Part shown: piece after piece, positions 19,433 to 29,393 of the stretch
Numbering within the stretch: position 1 is the stretch's first letter
How the letters are laid out: each line of letters starts with the position of its first letter
Assembly (NCBI GenBank): GCA_947496705.1
Contig: CANMDW010000027.1
Coordinates: 16,187 to 80,186, forward strand
Source of the DNA: an uncultured Aquimarina sp.
Lineage (GTDB): Bacteria; Bacteroidota; Bacteroidia; Flavobacteriales; Flavobacteriaceae
Direction: 5' to 3'
DNA: 64,000 bases
Translations under genes and position numbers: made by a program
The notes under the pieces: generated by a model
What the model saw: only the letters and a program-made list of their open reading frames with translations
Databases searched by the model: none
Told to the model about the DNA's origin: nothing

Positions 19433-21859
19433 TTATCTTAATTCTGCTCCCAATTTGCTTTCAAAATTATGCTGTAATTTATTCATAATCTTATCAATTT
19501 GTTTGTCGGTCAATGTTTTGGTTTCATCCTGAAGGGTAAAGCTCACCGCATATGATTTTTTACCTTTAGGTAGATTCTTACCCTCATATACATCAAACAG
19601 ATTGATATCTTTTAGTAACTGTTTTTCGGTTTGTCTGGCTATGGTATGAATATCTTCAAAAGTAACCGGTTCATCCAGTAAAAGTGCAAAATCCCGTCGT
19701 ACTTCGGGAAATTTTGGAAGTTCTTCAAATTTGATTTTATTGTGTTTTGCGTATTCCAAAATGGTATCCCATTTAAAATCGGCATACAATACTTCCTGTG
19801 AAATAGAGAAGTGTTTCAACACAGACTTTTTCACCATACCAAAATCAACCAGCCTGGCTTTGCCCAGGCTTAGCGAAAGACCTTCAGAAAACAAGTCATT
19901 TTTGATAGGTGAAGTTTTGAGCGCATTCAACCCTAAACGTTCCAGAACCGCAGATACAATTCCCTTTAAATAAAAGAAATCACTGGTTTGTTGACCTGTT
20001 TTCCAGCTTTCTTTTGTGTTGTTACCAGAAACAATAATACTTAGATGTTTGTTTTCAATTCTTTTTTCTTCATAATTGTGGTATGTCTTTCCGAATTCAA
20101 ACAGCTTAAGATCTGCACGTTTTCTATTGATATTATGAGAGACCGCTTCCAGACCAGAAAAAAGCATGGATTGACGCATTACCGCCAAATCATTACTAAG
20201 AGGATTCAGCATCTCGACATTATGCTCAGATTTTAATTGCTCACTTAGTGCTATATATTCTGGAGAGGTGAGTGAGTTGGCTAACATTTCATGAAATCCC
20301 TGAGCCACCAATTGATTTGATATGCTGTTTTGTACTGTATGGTCAGAGAATTTATCGATATTGGATATCGAAGCATTCAGTTTTTGGGTAAATCCAATGT
20401 TATTATATCCATAAACCCGAAGCACTTCTTCAATCACATCGGCTTCACGTTGAACATCATTTCTATAGGCAGGGATCGTTAAACCAATTCCGAGTTCGGT
20501 CACGCTATTGATCTTAATATCTAACGAAGTAAGAATTCTTTTTATGGTATCCTGCGGAAGTTCTTCTCCTATCAACTTGGCGGCATTTTCAAAAGATAAA
20601 AACCCCTGAAAATCTTCGATTTTTTTTGGATACAAATCTGTTATCTCACTAGAGATATTTCCACCGGCAAGTTCATGTATCAATAAGGCTGCTCTTTTTA
20701 AAGCATACTCGGTGATATTTGGGTCTATACCTCTTTCAAACCTAAAAGATGCATCTGTATTCAGTCCATGGCGTTTTGCTGTTTTACGCACACTCACCGG
20801 ATCAAAATATGCACTTTCCAAGAAAATAGACGTAGTAGTTTCTGAAACACCAGAAGTTATTCCTCCAAATATTCCTGCAATACAAAGCGGTTTTACAGCG
20901 TCACAAATCATAAGATCCTCTTCATGTAATTCTCGTTCAGCTTCATCCAATGTGATAAATTTGGTGCCCGTTTCCAGCGTTTTTATCTCAATTTTATCTC
21001 CTTCGATATAATGTGCATCAAACGCATGCAGAGGTTGCCCCAGCTCATGCAGGACATAATTGGTAATATCGACAATATTATTTTTTGGTGTGATCCCTAT
21101 AGCTTTCAGGCGGTGTTGCAACCACGCAGGAGATTCGGCCACTTTAATGTCGGTAATTGTTACACCACAGTATCTGGGAGCCAGATCCGGGTTTTTAACC
21201 TCAACAGCTATTTTTTTCAACCTGTTTTCGACCCTAAAATTACTTACCGATGGAGTGATCAACTCCAAATTGATATCTTTTTGTATAAGCCCTGCCTTAA
21301 GATCTCTGGCAGTACCCCAATGACTCATGGCATCAGCACGATTGGGGGTTAATCCGATTTCAAAAACCCTGTCATTTTCGACATCAAATATTTCAGACGC
21401 TTTTGTACCAACAGCAATATTAGTATCAAGCACCATAATGCCGTCGTGACTTTTCCCCAAACCCAATTCATCTTCTGCACAGATCATTCCATGGCTTTCT
21501 TCTCCTCTTATTTTACCTTTTTTTATGATCCATTCCTCTCCTTTGTCGTTATATAACTTTGTACCTATGGTTGCGACAGGAACTTTTTGGCCTGCAGCAA
21601 CATTGGGCGCACCGCATACTATCTGAACCGGCTCACCGATACCCAAATCCACCTTAGTGATCTTTAACTTATCGGCATTTGAGTGTTTTTCGCAGCTTAA
21701 CACTTGTCCGATTACAACCCCTTCAAGGCCTCCTTTTACACTTTGATAGGTTGCTATTCCTTCTACTTCTAAACCCAGATCTGTAAGCAATTCTCCGGTT
21801 TTTTCTGCCTCCCAATCGAGGTCAATAAATTGTTTTAGCCAGTTATATGAAATTTTCAT
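19433..21859 (-). CDS. pheT: Phenylalanyl-tRNA synthetase beta subunit
   Basis: This 808-residue subunit forms the alpha2-beta2 enzyme that charges tRNA-Phe. An N-terminal EMAP-like tRNA-binding domain covers about 40-150 (VVIGQVLSCEKHSNADKLKI, then GMICAEDELGLG). B3/B4 editing, B5 (about 405-475) and core domains follow. The C-terminal anticodon-binding ferredoxin fold starts near 715 (LPKFPEVRRDFALLLD) and ends NFESKLGAELR. Length and all domains are normal. The alpha subunit gene pheS is not in this window. The stop codon is 2 bp from the bidirectional terminator. Confidence 0.96.
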   Translation of the reverse strand: MKISYNWLKQFIDLDWEAEKTGELLTDLGLEVEGIATYQSVKGGLEGVVIGQVLSCEKHSNADKLKITKVDLGIGEPVQIVCGAPNVAAGQKVPVATIGTKLYNDKGEEWIIKKGKIRGEESHGMICAEDELGLGKSHDGIMVLDTNIAVGTKASEIFDVENDRVFEIGLTPNRADAMSHWGTARDLKAGLIQKDINLELITPSVSNFRVENRLKKIAVEVKNPDLAPRYCGVTITDIKVAESPAWLQHRLKAIGITPKNNIVDITNYVLHELGQPLHAFDAHYIEGDKIEIKTLETGTKFITLDEAERELHEEDLMICDAVKPLCIAGIFGGITSGVSETTTSIFLESAYFDPVSVRKTAKRHGLNTDASFRFERGIDPNITEYALKRAALLIHELAGGNISSEITDLYPKKIEDFQGFLSFENAAKLIGEELPQDTIKRILTSLDIKINSVTELGIGLTIPAYRNDVQREADVIEEVLRVYGYNNIGFTQKLNASISNIDKFSDHTVQNSISNQLVAQGFHEMLANSLTSPEYIALSEQLKSEHNVEMLNPLSNDLAVMRQSMLFSGLEAVSHNINRKRADLKLFEFGKTYHNYEEKRIENKHLSIIVSGNNTKESWKTGQQTSDFFYLKGIVSAVLERLGLNALKTSPIKNDLFSEGLSLSLGKARLVDFGMVKKSVLKHFSISQEVLYADFKWDTILEYAKHNKIKFEELPKFPEVRRDFALLLDEPVTFEDIHTIARQTEKQLLKDINLFDVYEGKNLPKGKKSYAVSFTLQDETKTLTDKQIDKIMNKLQHNFESKLGAELR

Positions 21860-22006
21860 TCGTGATCTTTCTAAATTCAGTCGGTAAAGATACTATATTG
21901 AATCTGGCTGTTAAAATAAACAGATACCAAAATGTTTATATAAAATTAGGAGGAATTATACGGTAAGTTTTAAGTAACTTTCCAGACTTTTAATAAAAGA
22001 TTAATA

Positions 22007-23236
22007 ATGAAAAGAATAATCACAGCACTTCTATTTGTATTACTTATTATATCTTCATGTAAAAAGGAGCATACTACCAATTTGATTTATCTTAAAAGTG
22101 GCCCATGGAAGGCTGCTCTGGAGGTTCAGGATCATAAAAAACTTCCCTTTTTGTTTGAGGTAATGGATGATCAGACCTTAAAGATTTTTAATGCTGAAGA
22201 GACTATAGATGTTCAAGAGATTGTTATTGAAGGAGATTCGATCAAGATCAAATTTCCGGTTTTTGAAGGCTATGTAGCTGCCAGATTTGTGGATTCTATG
22301 ACTATTTCGGGAAGTTTTATAAAAGAAAGCCTGGATAGAATAGTACCCTTTGAGGCAACATATGGAGAACAAGATCGATTTGATATTTCCTCAAAACCGT
22401 CTTATGATGTATCCGGCAATTGGGAGACCGTTTTTAGTGAGCATAGTCCAGAGGATCGATATATTGCCAAAGGGATCTTTAAACAAAATGGAAATATCGT
22501 TACCGGAACCTTTAGAACAACTACGGGCGATTACCGTTATCTGGAAGGCGTACTCAATAATGATCAATTACAATTATCCACTTTTGATGGGGCACATGCC
22601 TTTTTATTTACTGCACAAGTGACCGATAGTACGCTACATGGTCATTTTTATTCTGGTAATCATTGGAAAGAACCTTTTACGTCAAAGCGGAATAAAGATT
22701 ATGAATTACCGCCAGAAGACTCATTAACTTTCCTGAAGGAGGGATACGATGCTTTAGAATTTAGTTTCCCTAATGCAGAAGGAAATCAGGTATCACTTGG
22801 CGATAATAGATTTAAAGATAAAGTTGTTATTGTTCAGATTATGGGGACATGGTGTCCAAATTGTATGGATGAAACCAAGTATTATGTAGATTTTTATAAT
22901 CGCAATAAAGACAAGAAAATCGAGATTATAGCACTAGCCTTTGAATATGCAAAGACCGAAGAAAAAGCGTTCAAGTCAATTGCACGGTTAAAAAGTAAAT
23001 TGAAGGTCGGGTATCCTGTCCTTCTCGCTCAATTTGGGACGTCAGACAAGCAGAAAGCCCAGGAGAAATTACCGATGCTTAATCATGTGCTATCCTATCC
23101 CACAACAATTTTCATTGATAAAAAAGGGCAGGTGCGCAAGATACATACCGGGTTTAACGGGCCGGCAACAGGGCAAAAGTATGTAGATTTTAAAAAGGAT
23201 TTTGAAAACTTTGTCGATCAATTGTTAAATGAATAG
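22007..23236 (+). CDS. TlpA-like thioredoxin-fold lipoprotein
   Basis: This 409-residue lipoprotein (lipobox ISSC at residue 17) has a beta-rich N-terminal region of about 240 residues and a C-terminal redoxin/TlpA domain. The active site is WCPNC in GTWCPNCMDE near residue 282, the usual CxxC position. The fold continues to a cis-proline segment (SYPTTIFIDKKGQ). It probably reduces periplasmic disulfides, as in cytochrome c maturation or stress response; its partner is unknown. It is monocistronic, divergent from pheT. Confidence 0.9.
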   Translation: MKRIITALLFVLLIISSCKKEHTTNLIYLKSGPWKAALEVQDHKKLPFLFEVMDDQTLKIFNAEETIDVQEIVIEGDSIKIKFPVFEGYVAARFVDSMTISGSFIKESLDRIVPFEATYGEQDRFDISSKPSYDVSGNWETVFSEHSPEDRYIAKGIFKQNGNIVTGTFRTTTGDYRYLEGVLNNDQLQLSTFDGAHAFLFTAQVTDSTLHGHFYSGNHWKEPFTSKRNKDYELPPEDSLTFLKEGYDALEFSFPNAEGNQVSLGDNRFKDKVVIVQIMGTWCPNCMDETKYYVDFYNRNKDKKIEIIALAFEYAKTEEKAFKSIARLKSKLKVGYPVLLAQFGTSDKQKAQEKLPMLNHVLSYPTTIFIDKKGQVRKIHTGFNGPATGQKYVDFKKDFENFVDQLLNE

Positions 23237-23401
23237 TAAATCATTAAGAACTCATCCTTGCATAATCCGGGCCGAACAATCAATCATAATTTTCTTTTTG
23301 AGTTTAACACTACAGTAACATGAGTGTAAATGATTATGTGTTAAATTGTTAGTATAGAAATCATTTTCAATTTCTAAGTGAGATAGTAATTAAATCAAAA
23401 A

Positions 23402-24511
23402 ATGTCAGTCATGAAACAATTCAACCTGTTTACAGCATGTGTTGCGGGAGCAATGCTGTTGTGTTCAATTCAAACAAGTGCCCAATTACAAACACCAGAA
23501 GGCAGCCAGCGTGCACAAGTCACTCAACGCGTGGGAATAACAGATATTACCATAGATTACGGAAGACCCAGTGTAAAAGAACGTGAGATCTGGGGGAAAC
23601 TGGTACCTTATGGATATAACAACCTGGGTTTTGGAACATCTACTGCAGCTCCGTGGAGAGCAGGTGCAAACATGAATACTACTATAGAGTTTGCTCACAA
23701 TGCAAAGGTAGAAGGTAAAAATATCAAAGCAGGAAAATACGGTCTGCATGTGGCTTTGAAAGAAGATGGAGGAGCCACGGTTATATTTTCTAACAATGCT
23801 ACTTCCTGGGGAAGTTACTTCTATGATGAAAAAGAAGATGCACTACGAGTAGATGTTAAAACCACCGAGGCAACACATACCGAAACCCTAACTTTTTTAT
23901 TTCCAAAAGTTGAAGCCAATAGTGCAGTGGCAGCAATGCGATGGGAGAAAAAAGAAATTCCTTTTAAAATAGAAGTTGATGTAAAGGATATTGTGATGAA
24001 AGGAATTAAGAATGATCTTCGCAATTCGGCAGGCTTTACACAATCTAATTGGGACAGCGCTGCCAACTATGCTTTTAATGCAGATGAACTGGATCAGGCA
24101 TTAGAATGGGTAGATGCCTCTATAAAAGGTAGTTTCTTTAGCAAAGAAACCTTTGCAAATCTTTCTCTGAAGTCTCAAATTCTTGCAAAGCAAGGCAAGA
24201 CAAGTGAGGCTATGACCTATGTGGATAAAGCTGCCAAATTAGGAAATACCTCTCAAGTATATCAGCTCGGACTAGGGCTTATAAAACTTGATCAAAAAGA
24301 TAAGGCGTTGACAATTCTAAAAAATAATGTAAAGAACAGTAATGGAGCATGGCCATCTAATTATGGGCTTGCAAGAGCATACTCTGCAACCGGGGATTAT
24401 AAAAATGCTATTAAAGCTATAAATACATCTATAGCCAATGCACCCGATAGATTCAAAGCCCGATTGAATGGTAATCTCGAAAAACTTAAAAAAGGCGAAG
24501 ATATAAATTAA
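23402..24511 (+). CDS. DUF2911 domain exported protein
   Basis: This protein of 369 residues (366 if the second ATG at 23411 is used) has a signal peptide ending TSAQ. The DUF2911 domain spans about 30-180, with ITIDYGRPSVKEREIWG and PWRAGANMNTTIEF, its usual fingerprints. The C-terminal half looks like helical tetratricopeptide repeats (ALEWVDASIKG, KTSEAMTYVDKAAKLG). The family is common in Bacteroidota and has no established activity. A strong terminator follows, then a mobile element. Confidence 0.9.
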   Translation: MSVMKQFNLFTACVAGAMLLCSIQTSAQLQTPEGSQRAQVTQRVGITDITIDYGRPSVKEREIWGKLVPYGYNNLGFGTSTAAPWRAGANMNTTIEFAHNAKVEGKNIKAGKYGLHVALKEDGGATVIFSNNATSWGSYFYDEKEDALRVDVKTTEATHTETLTFLFPKVEANSAVAAMRWEKKEIPFKIEVDVKDIVMKGIKNDLRNSAGFTQSNWDSAANYAFNADELDQALEWVDASIKGSFFSKETFANLSLKSQILAKQGKTSEAMTYVDKAAKLGNTSQVYQLGLGLIKLDQKDKALTILKNNVKNSNGAWPSNYGLARAYSATGDYKNAIKAINTSIANAPDRFKARLNGNLEKLKKGEDIN

Positions 24512-24541
24512 AAAAGTCAGGACGAGTTCCAAAAAATAGAG

Positions 24542-24567
24542 GGTTCAGAAAATTCTGAACCTTTTTT
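24542..24567 (+). terminator. Terminator after the DUF2911 gene
   Basis: GGTTCAGAA pairs with TTCTGAACC, followed by six T, about 30 bp past the stop codon. Confidence 0.85.
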
Positions 24568-24570
24568 AAT

Positions 24571-24753
24571 GAACTCATCTTGAGTAATGGTTTTAGGCCG
24601 AAAAGTTTGGCTTTTGTACTATAATGAAGTAGTTTTTTTTCAGCATAGCCATAGCTACGTTGAAAAAAAAGAACAAAATTAGAGTGCAACCCGCCTGCCG
24701 GGTCGGGCAGGAATGTAAATTTTGCAGGCAAAACCATTACTCAAGATGAGTTC
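24571..24753. mobile_element. MITE copy 1, GAACTCAT-ended miniature element (183 bp)
   Basis: The ends are 24-bp perfect inverted repeats (GAACTCATCTTGAGTAATGG then TTTT, and its reverse complement). The element is flanked by AAT on both sides (24568-24570 and 24754-24756), a 3-bp target duplication. It has no coding capacity. Its interior, read on the minus strand, is clearly related to copy 2 at 41492, including the CCTGCCCGACCCGGCAGG palindrome and a CTTCATTA segment. The autonomous transposase is not in this window. Confidence 0.85.
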
Positions 24754-24843
24754 AATGATTTAATAATCCAATTGCTGCTATTTTTACAGTACTTTATATT
24801 TATTTTCTTGTTTAATAATGACATGTTAATTTGTGTATTAATG

Positions 24844-24851
24844 TATCTTTG
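24844..24851 (+). promoter_or_regulatory. Putative -7 element for pta-ackA
   Basis: TATCTTTG is an exact match to the flavobacterial TAnnTTTG -7 box and lies 20 bp before the pta ATG. I cannot fix the -33 box: the nearest TTTG is only about 13 bp upstream. Confidence 0.5.
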
Positions 24852-24870
24852 CACGACCAAATTTATATAG

Positions 24871-26964
24871 ATGAGTAAAGCGGTTTATATTGCTACTATT
24901 GAACCTAATAGTGGTAAATCTCTTGTAGTTTTAGGATTAATGCGTATGCTTCTTGGTAAGATTGCCAGGGTAGGATATTTCAGACCTATTATAGATGATC
25001 CCAAAGAAGGCGAGGTTGATAATCATATCAATACAATAATATCTCATTTTGAGTTGGATATCAATTTCAAAAAAGCCTATGCATTTACCAGAAGTGAAGT
25101 ACTTCAGAAACATAACCAGGGAAAATCGGGAGAAATTATTGATGTTATTATTCAGAAATATAAAAACCTTGAAGAAAAATTTGATTTTATCCTGGTAGAA
25201 GGAACAGATTTCTCAGACGAAGGAAATATTATAGAGTTTGATATCAATGTTGTTATTGCCAGAAATTTAGGAATACCAGCTATTATCGTTGCTAGCGGAA
25301 TAGGAAATACCAATGAAGAAATTACAGGTAATCTGAAGCTGGCCTATGATACTTTTCATAGTAAAGATGTAGAAGTGTTAGCTGTATTGGCAAACAAGGT
25401 AGATCCTGGTTGTGAGGAGAAATTAAAAGTAGCTTTCCAAAAAGATTTTGGGGATGCCGTAGAACAAATTATAATTCCAAGGGTATATTCTTTAATAAAC
25501 CCTACTATTAAGGAGGTCGTCGAGGAGCTTGAAGGGACAGTGCTTTTCGGAAAAGAGTTTTTAAACAATCAGGCAGGTAGTTTTGGTGTAGGAGCCATGC
25601 AGCTACGCAATTATCTCACACATCTTAGCGATAATAGTTTGGTGATCACACCAGGAGATCGTGCAGATATTATTCTGGGTGTATTGCAGGCAAATATATC
25701 AGATAACTACCCAAAAATCTCAGGAATTATACTCACCGGAGGAATTAGACCGGAAGAAGCCATTATTAAACTAATTGAAGGGGTATCTCTGTCTTTTCCT
25801 ATTATTTTGGTACCTCAAGGCACCTTTTCGGTTGCCAATAAAGTAGGAGCAATCAAAACAAAGATCTATGCAGAGAACCTGCAAAAAATCAATACCTCCA
25901 TTAGTGTGTTTGGCCAATATGTTGATGAAGATCGCTTGATAGACCCATTAATAACATTCGAACCTGAAGGCCTTACCCCTAGAATGTTTCAGTACAATTT
26001 GCTAAAAAGAGCTTTGCAGCATAAAAAACATATTGTGCTTCCCGAAGGGTCCGATGAGAGAATATTAAGAGCCACTTCAAGATTAATAGCTTCAGATGTG
26101 GTGGATATAACTTTGATTGGGGAAGAAAAAAAAATCAAAAGCAAAGCTACCAAACTGGACATACCTATTGATTTTAGTAAAGTACCTATTGTTTCCCCTA
26201 CCGAATCTCCATATTACGATGAGTATGTACAGACGTTTTATGAGTTACGAAAGCACAAAAATGTAAATATGGATATGGCAAGGGATATGATGGTCGATGT
26301 ATCGTATTTTGGAACCATGATGATTTACAAAGGCCATGCCGATGGGATGGTTTCGGGAGCAATACATACCACCCAGCATACCATACGACCAGCTTTGCAG
26401 TTTATAAAAACCAAACCGGGGGTAAAAGTAGTATCATCGGTATTCTTTATGTGTCTGGAGGATAGAGTTTCTGTATTTGGAGATTGTGCAATTAACCCAA
26501 ACCCTGATGCAGAACAGTTGGCCGAAATCGCTATTTCTTCAGCAGATTCTGCTGCGGCTTTTGGTATAGAACCTAAAGTGGCGATGTTGTCGTATTCTTC
26601 TGGGACTTCAGGAAAAGGTGCCGATGTAGAAGTTGTAAGAGAAGCCACAGCTATTGTAAAAGAAAAACGCCCCGATCTTAAGATCGAAGGCCCCATACAG
26701 TATGATGCTGCAGTAGACATGAAAGTAGGAAAAAGCAAGCTCCCCGATTCTGAAGTAGCAGGACAGGCGAGTGTATTGATCTTTCCGGATTTAAATACCG
26801 GAAATAACACCTACAAAGCAGTACAACGTGAAACCGGAGCACTGGCTATAGGGCCCATGTTACAGGGGCTTAACAAACCAGTGAATGATTTAAGCAGAGG
26901 ATGTACTGTAGATGATGTATACAATACCGTAATTATTACGGCAATACAGGCACAGGGATTATAA
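24871..26964 (+). CDS. pta: Phosphate acetyltransferase
   Basis: This 697-residue long-form enzyme converts acetyl-CoA and phosphate to acetyl phosphate. The N-terminal P-loop-like domain (IEPNSGKSLVVLGLM, residues 8-22) and the DRTGG domain (about 220-330) are regulatory. The catalytic PTA domain starts near 370, with HIVLPEGSDERILRATSRL, and includes DGMVSGAIHTT and MLSYSSGTSGKG. It is intact. It lies upstream of ackA on the same strand with a 108-bp gap, giving the classical acetate overflow/activation pair. Confidence 0.97.
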   Translation: MSKAVYIATIEPNSGKSLVVLGLMRMLLGKIARVGYFRPIIDDPKEGEVDNHINTIISHFELDINFKKAYAFTRSEVLQKHNQGKSGEIIDVIIQKYKNLEEKFDFILVEGTDFSDEGNIIEFDINVVIARNLGIPAIIVASGIGNTNEEITGNLKLAYDTFHSKDVEVLAVLANKVDPGCEEKLKVAFQKDFGDAVEQIIIPRVYSLINPTIKEVVEELEGTVLFGKEFLNNQAGSFGVGAMQLRNYLTHLSDNSLVITPGDRADIILGVLQANISDNYPKISGIILTGGIRPEEAIIKLIEGVSLSFPIILVPQGTFSVANKVGAIKTKIYAENLQKINTSISVFGQYVDEDRLIDPLITFEPEGLTPRMFQYNLLKRALQHKKHIVLPEGSDERILRATSRLIASDVVDITLIGEEKKIKSKATKLDIPIDFSKVPIVSPTESPYYDEYVQTFYELRKHKNVNMDMARDMMVDVSYFGTMMIYKGHADGMVSGAIHTTQHTIRPALQFIKTKPGVKVVSSVFFMCLEDRVSVFGDCAINPNPDAEQLAEIAISSADSAAAFGIEPKVAMLSYSSGTSGKGADVEVVREATAIVKEKRPDLKIEGPIQYDAAVDMKVGKSKLPDSEVAGQASVLIFPDLNTGNNTYKAVQRETGALAIGPMLQGLNKPVNDLSRGCTVDDVYNTVIITAIQAQGL

Positions 26965-27072
26965 CGTTAGAACCTAGACGTATAGCAACTGGAGTCTGCA
27001 CAGTAAACAATAATTAATTTAACAATATGTCTAGCCGCTAGTTTCTAGTTGTCTGGCGTCTCAAAAGAAGAT

Positions 27073-28257
27073 ATGCAAATACTTGTATTAAATTCAGGAA
27101 GCTCGTCGATAAAGTTTCAATTGTTTCAAATGCCAGAGGCAAAAGTGATCTGTTCTGGCCTGGTAGAGCGTATTGGTCAGGAAAATGCCAAAATCACCTA
27201 TAAAACTACCATTGATAAGATAGAAAAAGTTGACACCATCAACAATCATAAGGATGGTTTACAAATGATTGCCAGATTTTTGATGGATCATGAGATTGGA
27301 GTGATCCGATCGGCTTTAGAGATTCAGGTAGTAGGGCATAGGGTAGTGCATGGCGGAAACACCTTTGCCCAGACTGTTGAAATTAATGAAGAAGTAAAAC
27401 AAAAGATAGAAAAGCTTTCAACGCTGGCTCCATTGCATAACCCGGCTAATTTGGAAGGTATTTTGGTCGCCGAAGAAATTTTTTCTGAAGCCAGGCAAGT
27501 AGCGGTGTTTGATACTGCTTTTCATCAAACCATTCCTGTAGAGGCCTATAAATATGCCATACCCAACAAGTTTTTGCATGAAAACAATATCAGGGTATAC
27601 GGTTTTCATGGCACCAGTCATAAATATGTTTCTGAAAAAGCGATAGAGTTTTTGGGCATTGAAAATTCTAAAATAATAACAATTCATTTAGGAAATGGCT
27701 GTAGTATGACAGCCATAAAAGATGGTAAAAGCGTCGATCATACCTTGGGGTTTGCACCCATGAATGGTTTGATCATGGGCACACGATCGGGAGATATAGA
27801 TCCTGCAGTGATCTTTCACCTGGTAAACGCTTTGGGATATTCGTTAGACGAGGTAAATACATTGTTACAGAAAGAGAGTGGAATGCTGGGGTTAACAGGA
27901 TACAGTGACTTGCGGGATATCGAGTCTGAAGCAGAAAAAGGCAATGCAGATTGCAGACTGGCATTAAAAATGAACGCATACCGAATCAAAAAATACATTG
28001 GTGCCTATGCAGCGGTGATGAATGGATTGGATGCGATCGTATTTACTGCAGGAATAGGAGAGAATTCTAATGTGATTAGAGGTTTGGTATGTAGAGATCT
28101 CGATGGTATCGGAATTGCATTGGATCTTGACAAGAACAAGGTACGATCAAAAGAAATACGCGATATTAGTACAAATACTTCAAAAGTAAGAGTATTAGTG
28201 ATTCCTACCAACGAAGAATTGGAGATTGCCAGGCAATCCTTTGATTTACTTACATAG
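27073..28257 (+). CDS. ackA: Acetate kinase
   Basis: This 394-residue enzyme makes ATP and acetate from acetyl phosphate. I chose the ATG at 27073, giving the canonical N-terminus MQILVLNSGSSSIKFQ; the upstream TTG at 27049 would add residues not seen in the family. Signatures include HRVVHGG, YGFHGTSHKYVSEKA, IIHLGNG-like (ITIHLGNGCSM) and the phosphate-binding TAGIGENS. It pairs with pta. The stop codon is only 19 bp from the first small peptide gene on the opposite strand. Confidence 0.97.
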   Translation: MQILVLNSGSSSIKFQLFQMPEAKVICSGLVERIGQENAKITYKTTIDKIEKVDTINNHKDGLQMIARFLMDHEIGVIRSALEIQVVGHRVVHGGNTFAQTVEINEEVKQKIEKLSTLAPLHNPANLEGILVAEEIFSEARQVAVFDTAFHQTIPVEAYKYAIPNKFLHENNIRVYGFHGTSHKYVSEKAIEFLGIENSKIITIHLGNGCSMTAIKDGKSVDHTLGFAPMNGLIMGTRSGDIDPAVIFHLVNALGYSLDEVNTLLQKESGMLGLTGYSDLRDIESEAEKGNADCRLALKMNAYRIKKYIGAYAAVMNGLDAIVFTAGIGENSNVIRGLVCRDLDGIGIALDLDKNKVRSKEIRDISTNTSKVRVLVIPTNEELEIARQSFDLLT

Positions 28258-28276
28258 TTGTTCTGAGCTTTTAAAA

Positions 28277-28396
28277 CTAACAACATCTACATATAAAGCA
28301 GAATCGACTCTTCGAAGTGTTTTTACCGCCATTGATTTGCAGTTGTTTTTCCTTACTCAAAGTTTTAATTCCGCGTAATTTCAAAATCTTTTTCAT
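28277..28396 (-). CDS. Short Cys-rich peptide with family leader (39 aa)
   Basis: This 39-residue open frame begins MKKILKLRGIKTLSKEKQ and ends its leader in NGG, the same design as the four intact paralogues upstream. Its 15-residue core is short and ends FCFICRCC, with four cysteines. It is too short for ordinary gene finders. It converges on ackA and lacks the FPGG segment of its relatives, so it may be a truncated paralogue or a separate peptide. The Gly-Gly would be the cleavage site for a C39-type exporter. Confidence 0.65.
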   Translation of the reverse strand: MKKILKLRGIKTLSKEKQLQINGGKNTSKSRFCFICRCC

Positions 28397-28441
28397 TGTT
28401 TCATATTTAAAGGTTAATAAATTATTATCTAAACTTATAAC

Positions 28442-28545
28442 TTATTTATGAATACAAGTAAGACAAATAGTGCAAACGCCAGGGCAAATTAAACAAACTC
28501 TAATGCTAGGTTTTTGAACACCTTTTAGTAGTAAGATTTTTTCAT
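28442..28545 (-). pseudogene. Frameshifted relic of the Cys-rich peptide family
   Basis: ATG at 28545 is followed by six A instead of the seven expected. Reading in the shifted frame gives ILLLKGVQK, matching the family leader, then a core with VCLICPGVCTICLTC and a stop at 28442. A single base is missing, and the LSKEQQ-type half of the leader is also deleted. I infer a decayed sixth paralogue. Five cysteines in a CxxC-like rhythm remain. Confidence 0.5.
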
Positions 28546-28590
28546 ATTGCTAAAGTAAGTAAAGAATGATCTGTTCATATGTAAATAAAA

Positions 28591-28621
28591 AAGAAAGGCA
28601 AACATCATGTTTGCCTTTCTT
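28591..28621 (-). terminator. Terminator of peptide gene at 28632
   Basis: A 14-bp perfect stem (AAGAAAGGCAAACA and its complement) around a TCA loop lies 11 bp past the stop codon. Confidence 0.85.
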
Positions 28622-28631
28622 ACATTACTTC

Positions 28632-28820
28632 TTAATAAAGAATACAGGTACGTCTCCGACGATCACAATATCCTGGTGCGCAAAAGCTACCTCCGGGAAA
28701 ACTGATTTGACAGCCCCTACCGGTTGAGCAGCAAGAGATATTGCCCCAGGCCCCTCTTATACTTCCTTGCTCTGATTTACTAAGTTCTTGAATTCCTTTA
28801 AGATCTAAGATTTTTTTCAT
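28632..28820 (-). CDS. Cys-rich secreted peptide precursor A (62 aa)
   Basis: The start is set at the ATG at 28820 because it begins with the family leader (MKKILDLKGIQELSKSEQ), although the frame is open further upstream. The leader ends IRGA. The 39-residue core has six cysteines (CC, C, FC, YC, TC) and the shared segment ISFPGGSFC. Double-glycine-like leaders in Bacteroidota peptides are usually cut by a C39 peptidase transporter. The core of this copy carries a basic RRRR stretch not found in its relatives. The function, perhaps antimicrobial, is inference. Confidence 0.8.
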   Translation of the reverse strand: MKKILDLKGIQELSKSEQGSIRGAWGNISCCSTGRGCQISFPGGSFCAPGYCDRRRRTCILY

Positions 28821-28885
28821 AATGTGAATTATTTGAGTTAAATGAGTATATTCATAATGAAAAATAGACAAAAGCATACCTTTAG

Positions 28886-29074
28886 CTATGCCCAAATACA
28901 GTTTCCATTGGGCTGACAGTATCCATAATCACAAAATCTTCCCCCGTTCGGAAGATTAAAACAACATCGTTTGGGGCCATCACAATATACTCTGGGGCGG
29001 CCAGCTCCTGTTATTTCTTTTTGTTGTTCCTTGCTAAGTTTTTGAGATCCTGTTAATGCTAAGATTTTTTTCAT
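28886..29074 (-). CDS. Cys-rich secreted peptide precursor B (62 aa)
   Basis: The leader is MKKILALTGSQKLSKEQQ and ends ITGA; the start is the ATG at 29074. The core has the family's cysteines, with CC placed later (KRCCFNLPNGG), and ends GYCQPNGNCIWA, as in precursor D. This is the most divergent of the four full-length members: it replaces ISFPGGSFC with FNLPNGGRFC. It lies 65 bp upstream of precursor A without an obvious hairpin between them, so the two may share a transcript. Confidence 0.8.
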   Translation of the reverse strand: MKKILALTGSQKLSKEQQKEITGAGRPRVYCDGPKRCCFNLPNGGRFCDYGYCQPNGNCIWA

Positions 29075-29347
29075 ATGTGAAATATTTAAAAAATTAATAG
29101 TTTGAACTTTAAGAAAAAGCATATCGTATATGCCAGATTCAATAAGTCCATGTTTACCTTAAAAGTATTAGTATACAAAATACTGTGCAAGACATTGTTC
29201 CTGATATTTATAAATTTAAGCCACCAATTTATAGCTGTAAAATGCTTTAAAACCTTATTGTTTTAGAGTGATTGTCTTTGGGTTTAAAATATCTTGTATA
29301 GATCGATTGCATAGGTAATAAACCCAATAGAAATAGTAATAAAAAAT

Positions 29348-29374
29348 AAAAGGCAAACCCAAGGTTTGCCTTTT
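29348..29374 (-). terminator. Terminator of peptide gene at 29394
   Basis: A 12-bp perfect stem (AAAAGGCAAACC and its complement) with a CAA loop lies 20 bp past the stop codon. Confidence 0.85.
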
Positions 29375-29393
29375 AAAAAGTCTTGTTTGAAGA